64,000 nt of DNA from Pseudomonas sp. F(2018) (GTDB lineage Bacteria; Pseudomonadota; Gammaproteobacteria; Pseudomonadales; Pseudomonadaceae). Numbering within the stretch: the first letter of the stretch is position 1; every line of letters begins with the position of its first letter. The stretch lies in NCBI RefSeq assembly GCF_005508865.1, contig NZ_SCOM01000001.1, positions 806,001-870,000 of the forward strand. Reading direction: 5' to 3'. Below, one piece after another: positions 1 to 8,190 of this stretch. Below the pieces are notes generated by a model. The model saw only the letters and a program-made list of their open reading frames with translations. It had not been told where the DNA came from and did not search any database. Position numbers and translations under genes: made by a program.

Positions 1-257
1 GCCACGTGGCGCAGCTGTACCGCGACCTGGCCAGCGCCGCCTACCGGCGCAGCGACTTCCCCGGCGCCCTGGCGATGATCGATCGCGGCCTGGAAGTGGA
101 GCCGCAGAACGCCGAACTGCTGCAGATGCGCGGCGAACACGAACAACTGCTCGGCGAGGCCCGTGCCGCCCGAACACGCGCCGCCGCGGCCCAGGCCGAG
201 CGCGAGCGCAACAGCAACCCGATCAAGCGGGCCTGGAACAACATCTTCGGCCAGTAG
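1..257 (+). CDS. C-terminal end of a TPR-repeat protein (5' truncated by window edge)
   Basis: The frame is open from the first base, so the gene begins outside the window; the GTG at 6 is not a convincing start. The visible ~84 residues begin with one helix-turn-helix unit of TPR type (tyrosine/alanine-rich helix, 'GALAMIDRGLEVEP', then 'NAELLQMRG') and end in an Ala/Arg-rich, probably helical tail. Nine bases separate its stop from the next ATG, so it is probably co-transcribed with the FHA-domain gene. TPR proteins are protein-interaction scaffolds; what the missing N-terminal part does (a kinase domain would be a reasonable guess beside an FHA protein) cannot be seen. Confidence 0.7.
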   Translation, partial: HVAQLYRDLASAAYRRSDFPGALAMIDRGLEVEPQNAELLQMRGEHEQLLGEARAARTRAAAAQAERERNSNPIKRAWNNIFGQ

Positions 258-266
258 GACCCAGAC

Positions 267-1127
267 ATGCTCAAGCTGCACTTCAAAGACAGTCGCCAGG
301 CCCCGGTCTGGCTGGTGGAGGAACGCTTCACCCTGGGCCAGGACCGGCGCAACAACCTGGTCCTGGAGGATGCCGGGATCAACGCCTTCCATGCGGAAAT
401 CCGCCAGGACGGCGGCCTCTACTACATCAGCGACTGCGACAGCGAGCTGGGCACCTTCGTCAACGACGAGCGCATCGGCAGCCGCTACCAGCTGCGTTCC
501 GAGGATCGTGTGCGCCTGGGCGAGGTCGAGCTGCTGCTGGTCGACCCGGGCAAGGCCAAGTCCCATGCCGAGGCCAGCCAGCGCTGGTTCCTCCAGGTGA
601 TGCAGGGCGAGCACGAGGGCAAGAAATTCCACGTCAGCGGCTCGATGACCTTCGGCCGTTCGGTCAAGTGCGAGCTGTGCTTCAGCGATGCCCAGTTGTC
701 GCGCCGCCACTGCGAGTTCTTCCTGCGCGACGACGTGCTGGAGGTCAAGGACCTGGCCTCGGCCAACGGCGTGCTGATCAATGGCGAGAAGAGCGCCGCC
801 GCCGTGCTCAAGCCCGGCGACCAGGTGCGTATGGGCTCGGTGATCCTGCTGGTGATCGGGCCCAAGGTGGATGCCCAGGCGGTGGAGGAGGAGAGCGAAG
901 ACGCCACGGTGTTCGTGCGCGCCGTCGACCTGCCCACGCCCAAGGCCAAGCCCCAGGCGCGGCCGGCGAGCAGCGCCGCCCCCACGGCCAACCCGCTGCG
1001 CGCCGCCGCACGCGCCCAGGCCGCCCCGGCGCCCGCCACCAAAAGCGGTAGCGGGGCGCTGCGCGTCGCCCTGGTGATCGGCGTGCTGCTGATCGTCGGT
1101 GGGCTGGCCGCTGCCGCGCTGCTCTGA
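267..1127 (+). CDS. Double FHA-domain protein with C-terminal membrane anchor
   Basis: 286 residues. Two forkhead-associated domains lie in tandem. The first (about 1-95) has 'LGQDRRNN', 'FHAEI' and 'GTFVND'; its usual Gly-Arg is Gly-Gln, so phosphothreonine binding may be weakened. The second (about 108-195) has the full set: 'FGRS', 'LSRRHCEF' and 'ANGVLINGE'. An Ala/Pro-rich linker (about 215-260) leads to one hydrophobic helix at the extreme C-terminus, so the protein is probably tail-anchored with the FHA domains in the cytoplasm. FHA domains bind phosphothreonine peptides, and the upstream TPR gene may encode the partner. No kinase or phosphatase gene is visible here. Confidence 0.85.
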   Translation: MLKLHFKDSRQAPVWLVEERFTLGQDRRNNLVLEDAGINAFHAEIRQDGGLYYISDCDSELGTFVNDERIGSRYQLRSEDRVRLGEVELLLVDPGKAKSHAEASQRWFLQVMQGEHEGKKFHVSGSMTFGRSVKCELCFSDAQLSRRHCEFFLRDDVLEVKDLASANGVLINGEKSAAAVLKPGDQVRMGSVILLVIGPKVDAQAVEEESEDATVFVRAVDLPTPKAKPQARPASSAAPTANPLRAAARAQAAPAPATKSGSGALRVALVIGVLLIVGGLAAAALL

Positions 1128-1223
1128 TGCCCGATCGGTGAGTGCCGCTGGCGCAGCCTGACAGTGTCTGGCGCCGCTGGCGGGGTTAGCCTTGGCCGAT
1201 TCGCCTCACGCATCGGAGTAGCC

Positions 1224-2519
1224 GTGAAGTCACTCGTTCTGCTGTCCTGCGCCGGCCTGCTGGTCGGCCTTTCCTCCCATGCCCTGGCCTGGTCCAACCA
1301 CTCGCTGGGCAGCCTGCTGGCTCTGCGCGAGATGCCCGAGCTGCGCCAGGAGGTGGCGGTGGAGCCGCTGGAAGCCTTCCTCGCCGACCAGGCGCCGGCC
1401 ATCGAACGTCTGCTTGACGAGCAGGAGCGCTACGCCCGCGAGCATTTCTCCTACTATCCGGCGCGCCCGGAGGAGCTGCGCTGGCAGGCGGCCGCTGGCG
1501 GTGATCGGCGCAGTGCCTTCCTCCAGGCCCTGCGCGTCAATCCGGAGATCAAGCTGGCCAGCTTCATCCAGCAGCTGCCGGGACAGGATGCCGGTGGTCG
1601 GCCGCTGCTGGGCGGCGAGGACGTGCTGGTGTTCCACAAGGTCGGTCCCTGGACCCACTGGCGCTACCTGGGGCTGAAGGATGGCGAGAAGGTCGCGGCC
1701 CTGCAGGTGGTGGCCAGCGCCGCCGACGAGCCGGACTACGGCCACGACATCAACCTGTTCAGCGACAACCCCGGCGCCGTCGGCCAGCGCTACAACTTCG
1801 GTCCGCAGCCGTTCGGCGATGCGCGCTTCGAATACTCCTCTCAGGCGCCGTTTCATATCGGCTACTACCACGAGTCGGCGCTGATCTTCGCCGCCGCGCC
1901 CTACCTGGGGCAGACCCTGCCGCACTGGCGCGTGTACCAGTACAGCGGCCTGGCGCGCCTGGCCTTCGCCAGTGGTCATCCGTACTGGGGCTATCGCTTC
2001 CTCGGCTGGGCCATGCACTACCTGCAGGACCTCACCCAGCCGTACCACGCCAGCGTGCTGCCGGGCGTGGATACCAGCGGCATGGTGCTGATCGCGGCCA
2101 AGGCCGAGGCCGGCTACCCCGAGGACCGCGAGGCGGCGATCAAGCGCGTGGCCGACCGCCATACCGCCATCGAGCAGTACCAGTTCGATCGCATGCAATC
2201 GTTGCTGACGGCGGGCCAGGCGCAGCATCCGCTGCTCACGGCCTATGCCGAACGCGATGGCGATGCCGACTATCCGGCCTTCGACGTGGACTACGCGGCC
2301 CAGGTGGTGGCGGCGGAGTCGCATGAGCGCGCCGGCGAGCTCGATGCGCTGATCGGCGAGTGGCTGGCCCGCGGCGATACCGCCAAGGGCTTCAGCGAGG
2401 GCAACCGCCTGCAGGCGGTGGAGCCCGATCCGGCCCTCGAGGCGCTGCTGGTGCAGCTGTTCCGCCACTTCGGGGCGCACAGCCGCAACGCGCTCAGCGG
2501 CACTGTGCCCAGGCAGTAG
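1224..2519 (+). CDS. Secreted zinc-dependent phospholipase C / S1-P1 nuclease-fold protein
   Basis: About 431 residues from GTG 1224, chosen because GGAGTA lies just upstream at 1215-1220 and the first residues then form a clean signal peptide ending near Ala-Leu-Ala, followed by Trp. A Trp at the mature N-terminus is typical of zinc phospholipase C enzymes, where it binds zinc. 'HYLQDLTQPYH' (about residues 265-275) fits the H-Y-x(2)-D-x(3)-P-x-H zinc signature, and further His/Asp residues ('HDINLFSD', 'HIGYYHES') lie before it. The likely substrate is a phospholipid or other phosphodiester outside the cytoplasm. The gene stands alone, and a repeat element begins 5 bases after its stop. Confidence 0.8.
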   Translation: MKSLVLLSCAGLLVGLSSHALAWSNHSLGSLLALREMPELRQEVAVEPLEAFLADQAPAIERLLDEQERYAREHFSYYPARPEELRWQAAAGGDRRSAFLQALRVNPEIKLASFIQQLPGQDAGGRPLLGGEDVLVFHKVGPWTHWRYLGLKDGEKVAALQVVASAADEPDYGHDINLFSDNPGAVGQRYNFGPQPFGDARFEYSSQAPFHIGYYHESALIFAAAPYLGQTLPHWRVYQYSGLARLAFASGHPYWGYRFLGWAMHYLQDLTQPYHASVLPGVDTSGMVLIAAKAEAGYPEDREAAIKRVADRHTAIEQYQFDRMQSLLTAGQAQHPLLTAYAERDGDADYPAFDVDYAAQVVAAESHERAGELDALIGEWLARGDTAKGFSEGNRLQAVEPDPALEALLVQLFRHFGAHSRNALSGTVPRQ

Positions 2520-2524
2520 GCGTG

Positions 2525-2666
2525 AGAGCCTGCTTACGATCTTCTGAATTAGAGCCAGACAAGGCAAAAACGGCCGAGGAAGCGCAGTTTACGAGCTGTA
2601 AATGAGCATTCCGAGGCCGCTTTTAACGCCGTATGGCCGACAGTCAGGAGATCGTAAGCAGGTTCT
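2525..2666. mobile_element. MITE-like repeat with 23-bp terminal inverted repeats
   Basis: The ends at 2525-2547 and 2644-2666 are inverted copies matching at 21 of 23 positions (AGAgCCTGCTTACGATCT type). The ~142-bp element encodes nothing convincing, fills the whole space between two convergent genes, and its right end touches the stop codon of the gene on the minus strand. TAGG occurs at 2517-2520 and 2667-2670, which could be a target duplication, but the left copy is offset four bases from the inverted repeat. I recognise this sequence type as an intergenic repeat in Pseudomonas genomes. Non-autonomous mobility is inference. Confidence 0.6.
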
Positions 2667-3517
2667 TAGGGGCGATACCACAGCTCGCGGCGTTGCAGCG
2701 GGGTCTGCGGCGGCAGCAGCGGATTGTCCAGCTCGATGATCTGGCGCTGCTGCAGCGCGACGCGGCGCAGGTCGGCGCCGTGGTACTGCTGGAACACCCG
2801 CTCGAAGGAGCCATCGGCCAGGGCCAGCTCCAGGCCCTGGCGCACGGTTTCCGCCAGCTGCGGAGCGTGCGGCGAGAAGAAGAAATACAGCGCGGTGGGG
2901 TAGTGCAGCGCCAGATGGCTGTCCGCGACCAGCGGGCGCTGCCGGTTGTGCCGTAGCTCGTCCTCCACCTCCAGCACGGCCCGCGGGAAATAGTCGAAGC
3001 GCCTGGCCTCCAGCATCAGGAACAGGCTCTCGTAGCTGGAGCTGACTTCCACCCGCAGGCCGTGGCCGCGCAGGATGTCGGTATCCGGCCAGTCGTGGCC
3101 CTGGCCGGCGCGCAGCCGGCTCAGGTCGTTCAGGGTGCGCACGCCTTGCAGCAGGTTCGGCTGGTCCGCTCGCAGCAGGGCGATGCGCCAGCCGTACAGA
3201 CCCTTGTCCAGCGGAATGCGCACCGGCAGCAGGCGTCGCTCACGCTCCAGGCTGGTCATGGTCCACACCACGTCGACCGCCTCGCCCTGTTCCAGGCTGA
3301 GCAGGGCGCGCTGCTGTTCCATATGGTGCTGCGAGGGGACGATGCGCAGGCTGCTGCCGACCTTGTCCAGGGCCAGCTGCAGCTGCGCCAGCGGATAGGC
3401 TGGGCGGAACTCGTCGCCGACTGGCGCGCGCGGGTAGCGCAGCACGCCTTCTGCGGCCAGGCAGGGCGCGGCGCTCAGCAGCAGGGCCAGCAGCCAGGTC
3501 AGACGCCGCACAGGCAT
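2666..3517 (-). CDS. Orphan periplasmic solute-binding protein (PBP2 fold)
   Basis: About 283 residues. ATG 3517 is preferred over an upstream TTG (3535) because AGGA sits nine bases before it and the signal peptide 'RRLTWLLALLLSAAPCLAAEG' then starts cleanly. The rest resembles the extracellular solute-binding family 3 / PBP2 proteins that Pseudomonas encodes as single genes: a lobe with 'VDVVWTMTS', a hinge region with 'SYESLFLMLEARRFDYFPRA', and a C-terminal 'GSFERVFQQYHG'. No permease or ATPase gene is adjacent, so the ligand is unknown and the protein may feed a signalling system rather than a transporter. Confidence 0.75.
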   Translation of the reverse strand: MPVRRLTWLLALLLSAAPCLAAEGVLRYPRAPVGDEFRPAYPLAQLQLALDKVGSSLRIVPSQHHMEQQRALLSLEQGEAVDVVWTMTSLERERRLLPVRIPLDKGLYGWRIALLRADQPNLLQGVRTLNDLSRLRAGQGHDWPDTDILRGHGLRVEVSSSYESLFLMLEARRFDYFPRAVLEVEDELRHNRQRPLVADSHLALHYPTALYFFFSPHAPQLAETVRQGLELALADGSFERVFQQYHGADLRRVALQQRQIIELDNPLLPPQTPLQRRELWYRP

Positions 3518-3626
3518 CGATTGCAATCCTTTCAATCGTGGGCGATGCGCGCCGGCGCATCCTTATGGTGCGCGCATTATGCCAGCCCGGGTGGCCCGCG
3601 CCGACTGCAGTGGCCCGTGGGGCCGC

Positions 3627-3947
3627 TCAGGTGCGGCGGCGCTCGGCGATGATCTCCGGCAGGTCGCTGCGGCGCAGGTACACCAGCAGCGGCTCTGAGA
3701 TGTTCAGGCGCTCGTCGATACGCTGTTCCAGCAGCAGGCCAAGGCGCTCACGGCTGAGGGTCATCAGCGCGCCCTTGAGCGGCTGCCAGACGAACTCGGC
3801 GCAGGGCTGGATGCTCTCTTCGGTCACGTCGAGGCCGAAGGAGTCCTCGCTGAAGCGCACGATGTGCTGCTCGCTCTTGGCGTTGTAGCCGACCAGGCCC
3901 TGCAGGGCTTCGGCGGCGGCGCAGATGGTGGACGATGTAATGCTCAT
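3627..3947 (-). CDS. Conserved hypothetical protein, 106 aa
   Basis: A small soluble protein with no signal peptide or membrane segment, starting at ATG 3947 behind a strong GGAGG (in 'acaggaggtttgc'). It is Glu/Leu-rich with a central 'CAEFVWQPLKGAL' and a C-terminal 'YLRRSDLPEIIAERRRT'. I do not recognise a family with assigned function. It is a single gene: about 110 bases separate it from the binding-protein gene downstream and 124 from the alginate lyase gene upstream. Confidence 0.65.
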   Translation of the reverse strand: MSITSSTICAAAEALQGLVGYNAKSEQHIVRFSEDSFGLDVTEESIQPCAEFVWQPLKGALMTLSRERLGLLLEQRIDERLNISEPLLVYLRRSDLPEIIAERRRT

Positions 3948-4071
3948 GCAAACCTCCTGTGGATGTTGTCGAGGATTGCGCGCAAGGAGCTGTAGCTATT
4001 TTTGCCGGCCATCCTAGCCAATGGTCGTGGCGGCGCCTTGCTCTGGATCAAGCCTGGCGCCGACGCTGCGG

Positions 4072-4767
4072 TTACGGCTTCCGGTGCTCGATATCGAGGT
4101 GGTAGAAGGTCGCGCGGCCCCCCTCGGCGCTGCTTCCGGAGTTGTCCTGGGCATAGGTGCCGGCCTTGAAGTAAAGAAGCTGTCTGCTCCAGCTGGAGGC
4201 GATCTGCCGGTGGTAGGCACCATTGTCCTCGTCGCTGTACACGGCGATGGCCAGGCGGCCGCTAGGGGTGAGGCGCAGGCGATAGGCGAAGCGCTCGTCG
4301 AGTGTCACATCGTTCACCAGCATGACGTTCTGCACGTGCTTATCGTCGGGATGCTTGCGCACCAGGGCCTCGATGCTGCCGCTGTTGAGCTCGGGGCGGT
4401 AGTGATACTGCAGCTTCACCAGTGGCTCGCCGACATCGCCGGGTCGGTTGATGCTGTGGATCTGGCCGATCACCAGCTTGTTCTTGCTCGGCACCTGGTT
4501 GACCGTCAGCTCGGCGCTGAGGAGGTTGTCGGCGTCGCCGTGGTGCCAGTTGCGCAGCTCGCCGTTGGGCCAGGTTTCGCGCAGCTCGCTGCGTGGGTAG
4601 CGGGAGTTCTCGGTGGAGGAGCCGGTGACCGGCACCCAAAAGCGCACGCTGCTGTTCTGCGGGCGGAAGTACTGGCTGCTGTAGCCCTTTTTGAGGCGTT
4701 CGGTAGTAATCACCGTGGCCGATTCGGTGGCGGGAATGGTCAAGTTCCAGGTAGTCAGGTCGAGCAT
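4072..4767 (-). CDS. Polysaccharide lyase family 7 alginate lyase
   Basis: 231 residues with the three conserved PL7 strands: 'RSELRE' (59-64), 'QIH' (102-104) and 'YFKAGTYAQ' (199-207). In this family these carry the catalytic Arg, Gln/His and Tyr that cleave alginate by beta-elimination. The protein starts 'MLDLTTWNLTIP', directly at the first strand of the jelly-roll, so there is no signal peptide and it is a single catalytic domain of minimal family size. P. aeruginosa has a similar leaderless PL7 enzyme. Export by another route, or action on intracellular alginate, remains open. No alginate biosynthesis gene is adjacent. Confidence 0.9.
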   Translation of the reverse strand: MLDLTTWNLTIPATESATVITTERLKKGYSSQYFRPQNSSVRFWVPVTGSSTENSRYPRSELRETWPNGELRNWHHGDADNLLSAELTVNQVPSKNKLVIGQIHSINRPGDVGEPLVKLQYHYRPELNSGSIEALVRKHPDDKHVQNVMLVNDVTLDERFAYRLRLTPSGRLAIAVYSDEDNGAYHRQIASSWSRQLLYFKAGTYAQDNSGSSAEGGRATFYHLDIEHRKP

Positions 4768-4918
4768 CGGGTCCCCCTTGCAGTAAACGTAACGGTCGGG
4801 GTTCCGACCCGTCTACGCCGGGAAGTTCAGCGTTGCGCTTGATTCTGGACGAATGGCTACTGGCGCCTGGCCAGGCCTCTGCCTGGGGGCACTCGGCTTT
4901 CTGCGGGGCTGAAACGAA

Positions 4919-4940
4919 GCACCCGGCGCTGGCCGGGTGC
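4919..4940 (-). terminator. Hairpin downstream of the 43-aa protein gene
   Basis: A perfect 9-bp stem (GCACCCGGC / GCCGGGTGC) with a 4-base loop lies 7 bases after the stop codon of the small gene at 4948-5079. On the minus strand it is followed by TTCGTTTC, a weak U-tract, so it is probably a rho-independent terminator of moderate strength. Confidence 0.6.
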
Positions 4941-4947
4941 GAGAGGG

Positions 4948-5079
4948 TTAGCTGGATGGGGCGTGGCTGCCGAGCAGGGTGGTGCCGGATTTCTTGCTGC
5001 GCTTGGCCATGCGTTTTTCCTGGGAGGTCTTGAGAGGCTTTTTCTTCGCCTCTTTGTGTCTATCCAGACCTTTGCTCAT
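4948..5079 (-). CDS. Small lysine-rich protein, 43 aa
   Basis: The 43 residues begin 'MSKGLDRHKEAKKKPLKTSQ' and continue with a Lys/Arg-rich stretch (MAKRSKKSG). GGAGG lies 8-12 bases upstream of the ATG, and a hairpin terminator follows the stop. That full set of expression signals around such a short frame is why I call it real. It is highly basic and probably binds nucleic acid or ribosomes, but this is only inference from charge. I recognise the type as a short conserved Pseudomonas protein without assigned function. Confidence 0.65.
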   Translation of the reverse strand: MSKGLDRHKEAKKKPLKTSQEKRMAKRSKKSGTTLLGSHAPSS

Positions 5080-5278
5080 GGTGGAGTCCTCCGAAAATGG
5101 CGATTCAGTTTGAATGGCATGCTTCGACGGTCATCTCCACCTCCCAGACTGAGCCAGCCTGATCCGTACACTGCTTAGAGCATAGTCGCGAAGTGCGCGG
5201 GTGGTTCGGTCGTGCGTCGCCAGGCTTTGCGCTGGGCGACAAGGGCGCAGCTAGCCGTGTGCGGCGATACGCAGAGGC

Positions 5279-5467
5279 TTACGGAGTATTCAGGCGCTGC
5301 AGCTCACGGCGCACCATGGCTGCGTATTCGGGCGGGGTGAGGCGGTACAGCTCGGCCGCTACCCAATCCAGCCAGCGCGCGCCGAGGTTGGCGCGTTCTG
5401 CCAGCAGGCGCCGGGCTTCTGCCTCGGCGCGTGCGGCGTGTTGCTGGTGGAACTGGCTGCGGCTCAC
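5279..5467 (-). CDS. Small hypothetical protein downstream of the YebC-family gene, 62 aa
   Basis: GTG start at 5467, only nine bases after the stop codon of the YebC-family gene and on the same strand, so it is likely translated by coupling. It is helical and Ala/Glu/Arg-rich, with a C-terminal 'LYRLTPPEYAAMVRRELQRL' that looks like a conserved short domain. No signal peptide, no cysteines. Function not recognised. Confidence 0.6.
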   Translation of the reverse strand: MSRSQFHQQHAARAEAEARRLLAERANLGARWLDWVAAELYRLTPPEYAAMVRRELQRLNTP

Positions 5468-5476
5468 GCGCGGCGA

Positions 5477-6178
5477 TTAGCCGGCAAGGCCGACGTAGAC
5501 GTTCTGCACGTCGTCGTGGTTGTCGAGAGCTTCGAGGAAGGCTTCGACTTCTTCCATCTGCGCGTCGCTCAGGCCGCTCACCGGGTTCTTCGGGATGTAG
5601 CCGATCTTCGCCGAGTTGACGGTGAAGCCATGCTCCGGCAGCGCCTTGCACACGGCGTCGAGGTCGGTCATCTCGGTGATGAACAGGGTGTCGCCTTCCT
5701 CGGCCGGCTCGAAGTCCTGGGCACCGGCTTCGATGGCGGCCAGCTCCGGGTCGGCACCGCTGTCAGTGGAGGCTTCGATCATGCCGACGTGGCTGAAGTC
5801 CCAGGTCACCGAACCGGAAGCACCCATCTGGCCCTTGCGGAACAGCACGCGGATTTCCGCCACGGTACGGTTCAGGTTGTCGGTCAGGCACTCGACGATC
5901 ACCGGCACCTGATGCGGGGCGAAGCCCTCGTAGGTGGTGCGCTCGAAGTTGACGGTCTCGCCGAGCAGGCCGGCGCCTTTCTTGATGGCGCGCTCCAGGG
6001 TGTCCTTGGGCATCGAGGCTTTCTTGGCCGCGTGGACGGCGACGCGCAGCTTGGCGTTGGTGTCCGGATCGGCGCCGTTACGGGCGGCGACCATGATCTC
6101 CTTGACCAGGCGGCCGAAGATTTTGCCCCTGGCGTTGGCTGCGGCTTCTTTAGGTTTGGCTTTCCACTGTGCGCCCAT
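5477..6178 (-). CDS. YebC/PmpR-family DNA-binding or translation-associated protein
   Basis: 233 residues from ATG 6178, chosen because 'MGAQWKAK' is the expected N-terminus; the frame is open further upstream but without family sequence. Family landmarks are '[17 protein letters not shown]' near the N-terminus, 'YEGFAP', 'NRTVAEIR', '[11 protein letters not shown]' and the acidic C-terminal domain '[19 protein letters not shown]'. YebC-family members have been described as transcription regulators (PmpR) and as factors easing ribosome stalling. The short N-terminus without the usual 'AGHSKW' opening suggests a secondary paralogue rather than the canonical gene beside ruvC. Confidence 0.85.
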   Translation of the reverse strand: MGAQWKAKPKEAAANARGKIFGRLVKEIMVAARNGADPDTNAKLRVAVHAAKKASMPKDTLERAIKKGAGLLGETVNFERTTYEGFAPHQVPVIVECLTDNLNRTVAEIRVLFRKGQMGASGSVTWDFSHVGMIEASTDSGADPELAAIEAGAQDFEPAEEGDTLFITEMTDLDAVCKALPEHGFTVNSAKIGYIPKNPVSGLSDAQMEEVEAFLEALDNHDDVQNVYVGLAG

Positions 6179-6353
6179 GGCGGTGTTCTCGCTGGCTGCG
6201 TCTGACGGAGCCCCGCATGTGCGAGGCGAATTGAGGGGGCAGATTCTAGCGGGTTGCCGCGTCTGTTCGCCATCGGGGGAGGTCGACGCCTTTGCCAGGA
6301 TGCTTGGGTGAAAGCGATGGCCAGGTCCAGCAGGGTTGAGGGGCAATGCAAGA

Positions 6354-6384
6354 AACCCCGTGCACGGCAGGCCGGCACGGGGTT
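6354..6384 (-). terminator. Rho-independent terminator of the SDR gene
   Basis: 10-bp stem AACCCCGTGC / GCACGGGGTT with an 11-base loop. On the minus strand TTTCTT follows. It sits 14 bases beyond the SDR stop codon. Confidence 0.7.
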
Positions 6385-6397
6385 ATCGGATGGCAGA

Positions 6398-7147
6398 TCA
6401 GGCGGCGAAGCCGCCGTCGATCAGCAGGTTGGCGCCGGTGATATAGCCAGCTTCCGGGCCGGCCAGGTAGGCGACGAAGCTGGCGATTTCCTCGACCTGG
6501 CCGTAGCGCCCGACGGCCATCATCGGCTTCAGCGAAGTGGCGAAGTCGGTGTTGTCCGGGTTCATGTCGGTGTCCACCGGGCCCGGCTGCACGTTGTTGA
6601 CGGTGATGCCGCGCGGGCCGAGGTCGCGAGCCAGGCCCTTGGTCAGGCCGACCAGGGCGGACTTGCTCATGGCATAGACGGCGCCGCCGGCGAAGGGCAT
6701 GCGGTCGGCGTTGGTGCTGCCGATACTGATGATGCGCCCGCCGTTGCCCATGTGCCGGGCGGCTTCCTGGGTGGCGATCACCACGCTGCGCACGTTCACC
6801 GCCAGGGTACGGTCGAGGTCGTCGATGCTGAATTCCTCGATGGGCGCGATGGCCAGCACGCCGGCGTTGTTGACCAGGATGTCGAGGCGGCCGTAAGTGC
6901 GCACCGCTTCGCCGATGGCGCCACGGATTTCCTGCTCGCTGGCGCTGTCGGCGCGGATCGCCAGGGCGCGGCCGCCGGCGGCTTCGACTTCGGCGACCAG
7001 CGCGTTGGCGCTGGCTGCGGACTGGCTGTAGGTGAAGACCACGGCGGCGCCTTCGCGGGCCAGGCGTTTGACGATGGCGGCGCCGATGCCGCGGGAACCG
7101 CCCTGGATGAAGGCGACTTTGTCTTGCAGGTTGAGAGTCTGGTTCAT
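6398..7147 (-). CDS. Short-chain dehydrogenase/reductase (SDR), classical type
   Basis: 249 residues, the normal size for classical SDRs. It has the nucleotide-binding 'GGSRGIG' (16-22), 'NNAG' (93-96), catalytic Ser in 'SIGSTN' (about 141-144) and Tyr158/Lys162 in 'YAMSK', and ends 'GANLLIDGGFAA' as in FabG-like enzymes. Ser41-Gln42 after strand beta-2 with no acidic residue suggests NADPH preference. It is divergent from the LysR-type gene at 7263 across 115 bases, the classic arrangement for a regulator and its target. Substrate unknown. Confidence 0.9.
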   Translation of the reverse strand: MNQTLNLQDKVAFIQGGSRGIGAAIVKRLAREGAAVVFTYSQSAASANALVAEVEAAGGRALAIRADSASEQEIRGAIGEAVRTYGRLDILVNNAGVLAIAPIEEFSIDDLDRTLAVNVRSVVIATQEAARHMGNGGRIISIGSTNADRMPFAGGAVYAMSKSALVGLTKGLARDLGPRGITVNNVQPGPVDTDMNPDNTDFATSLKPMMAVGRYGQVEEIASFVAYLAGPEAGYITGANLLIDGGFAA

Positions 7148-7262
7148 GGTCTGTGTCTCCGAGTGAGGTGGGGTTGCTGGAGACGAGTATCTGCCGCTGA
7201 TTGAATTCTGATTAGTCGGTATTTCTGCGTTTCTTTCGATACTAAAGGTTTATAGTTGGCGC

Positions 7263-8186
7263 ATGGATACGCTCAATTGCATCGAATGTTTCGTCCGTAG
7301 CGCAGAGGCCGGCAGCTTTGCCGAGGCCGCGCGGCGTCTGGGTCTGACGCCGGCGGCGGTGGGCAAGAACGTGGCGCGCCTGGAGGCGGAGCTGAAGGTG
7401 CGGCTGTTCCAGCGCAGCACCCGCAGCCTGTCGCTGACCGAGGCCGGCGAGCGCTTCCTGAGCGAGTCGGCAGGCGGGTTGAACGACCTGAAGGCGGCCA
7501 TGGCCAATCTGGCCAGCCGCCAGGGCCAGCCTGCCGGGGTATTGAAGGTGAGCATGGGCAATGCCTTCGGCCGCTACTACGTGATGCCGCTGCTGCCGGA
7601 ATTCCTCGCCCGCTATCCCAGCGTGCAGCCGGATTTCCACTTCGACAACCGCCCGGTGGACCTGATTGCCGAAGGTTTCGACGCGGCCATCGGCGGCGGC
7701 TTCGAGCAGGCGCCTGGCGTGGTGGCGCGCGAGCTGGCGCCGGCGCACCGGGTGCTGCTGGCTTCGCCGGCCTACCTGGCCGAACGCGGCCAGCCGCGCG
7801 AACCGGGCGAGCTGGCAGAGCACGACGGCATTCTGATCCGCGCGGCGCAGACCGGTCGCATCCGCTCCATGCTGCTGCGCAATCGCGAGGGCCAGCAGGC
7901 CGGCATCGAGCTACGCCCGCGGCTGGTCATGGGCGATCCGGAGGCCGCCTGCCAGGTCGCGCTCATGCACCTCGGCATCTGCCTGGTGGCCATGCCCCAC
8001 GCGCTGCCGCACCTGCAGGCCGGCACGCTACAGCGGGTACTGCCGGACTGGTACGTGGACACCGGCATCATCTCCATCCACTTCGCCGCGCAGAAACTGC
8101 TGCCGCACAAGACCCGGGTGTTCATCGATTTCCTGGTCGAGCAGTTCCGTGTTCAGGGACTGGACCGGCGCTTCTCGGCGCGCTGA
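7263..8186 (+). CDS. LysR-family transcriptional regulator
   Basis: 307 residues. The N-terminal winged helix-turn-helix (about 1-60) begins 'MDTLNCIECFVRSAEAGSFA', with 'RLGLTPAAVGKNVARLEAEL' as recognition region, followed by the linker helix and a periplasmic-binding-like effector domain ('GNAFGRYYVMPLLPEFLARYP', 'FDAAIGGGFEQA'). It is divergent from the SDR gene and probably controls it from the shared 115-bp gap. The inducer cannot be inferred. Confidence 0.9.
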   Translation: MDTLNCIECFVRSAEAGSFAEAARRLGLTPAAVGKNVARLEAELKVRLFQRSTRSLSLTEAGERFLSESAGGLNDLKAAMANLASRQGQPAGVLKVSMGNAFGRYYVMPLLPEFLARYPSVQPDFHFDNRPVDLIAEGFDAAIGGGFEQAPGVVARELAPAHRVLLASPAYLAERGQPREPGELAEHDGILIRAAQTGRIRSMLLRNREGQQAGIELRPRLVMGDPEAACQVALMHLGICLVAMPHALPHLQAGTLQRVLPDWYVDTGIISIHFAAQKLLPHKTRVFIDFLVEQFRVQGLDRRFSAR

Positions 8187-8190
8187 TCAC

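Noticed and set aside
1164..1223. Longer N-terminus for the phospholipase C-like protein
   Set aside because: The additional 20 residues would put charged sequence before the signal peptide, and the ribosome site fits GTG 1224.
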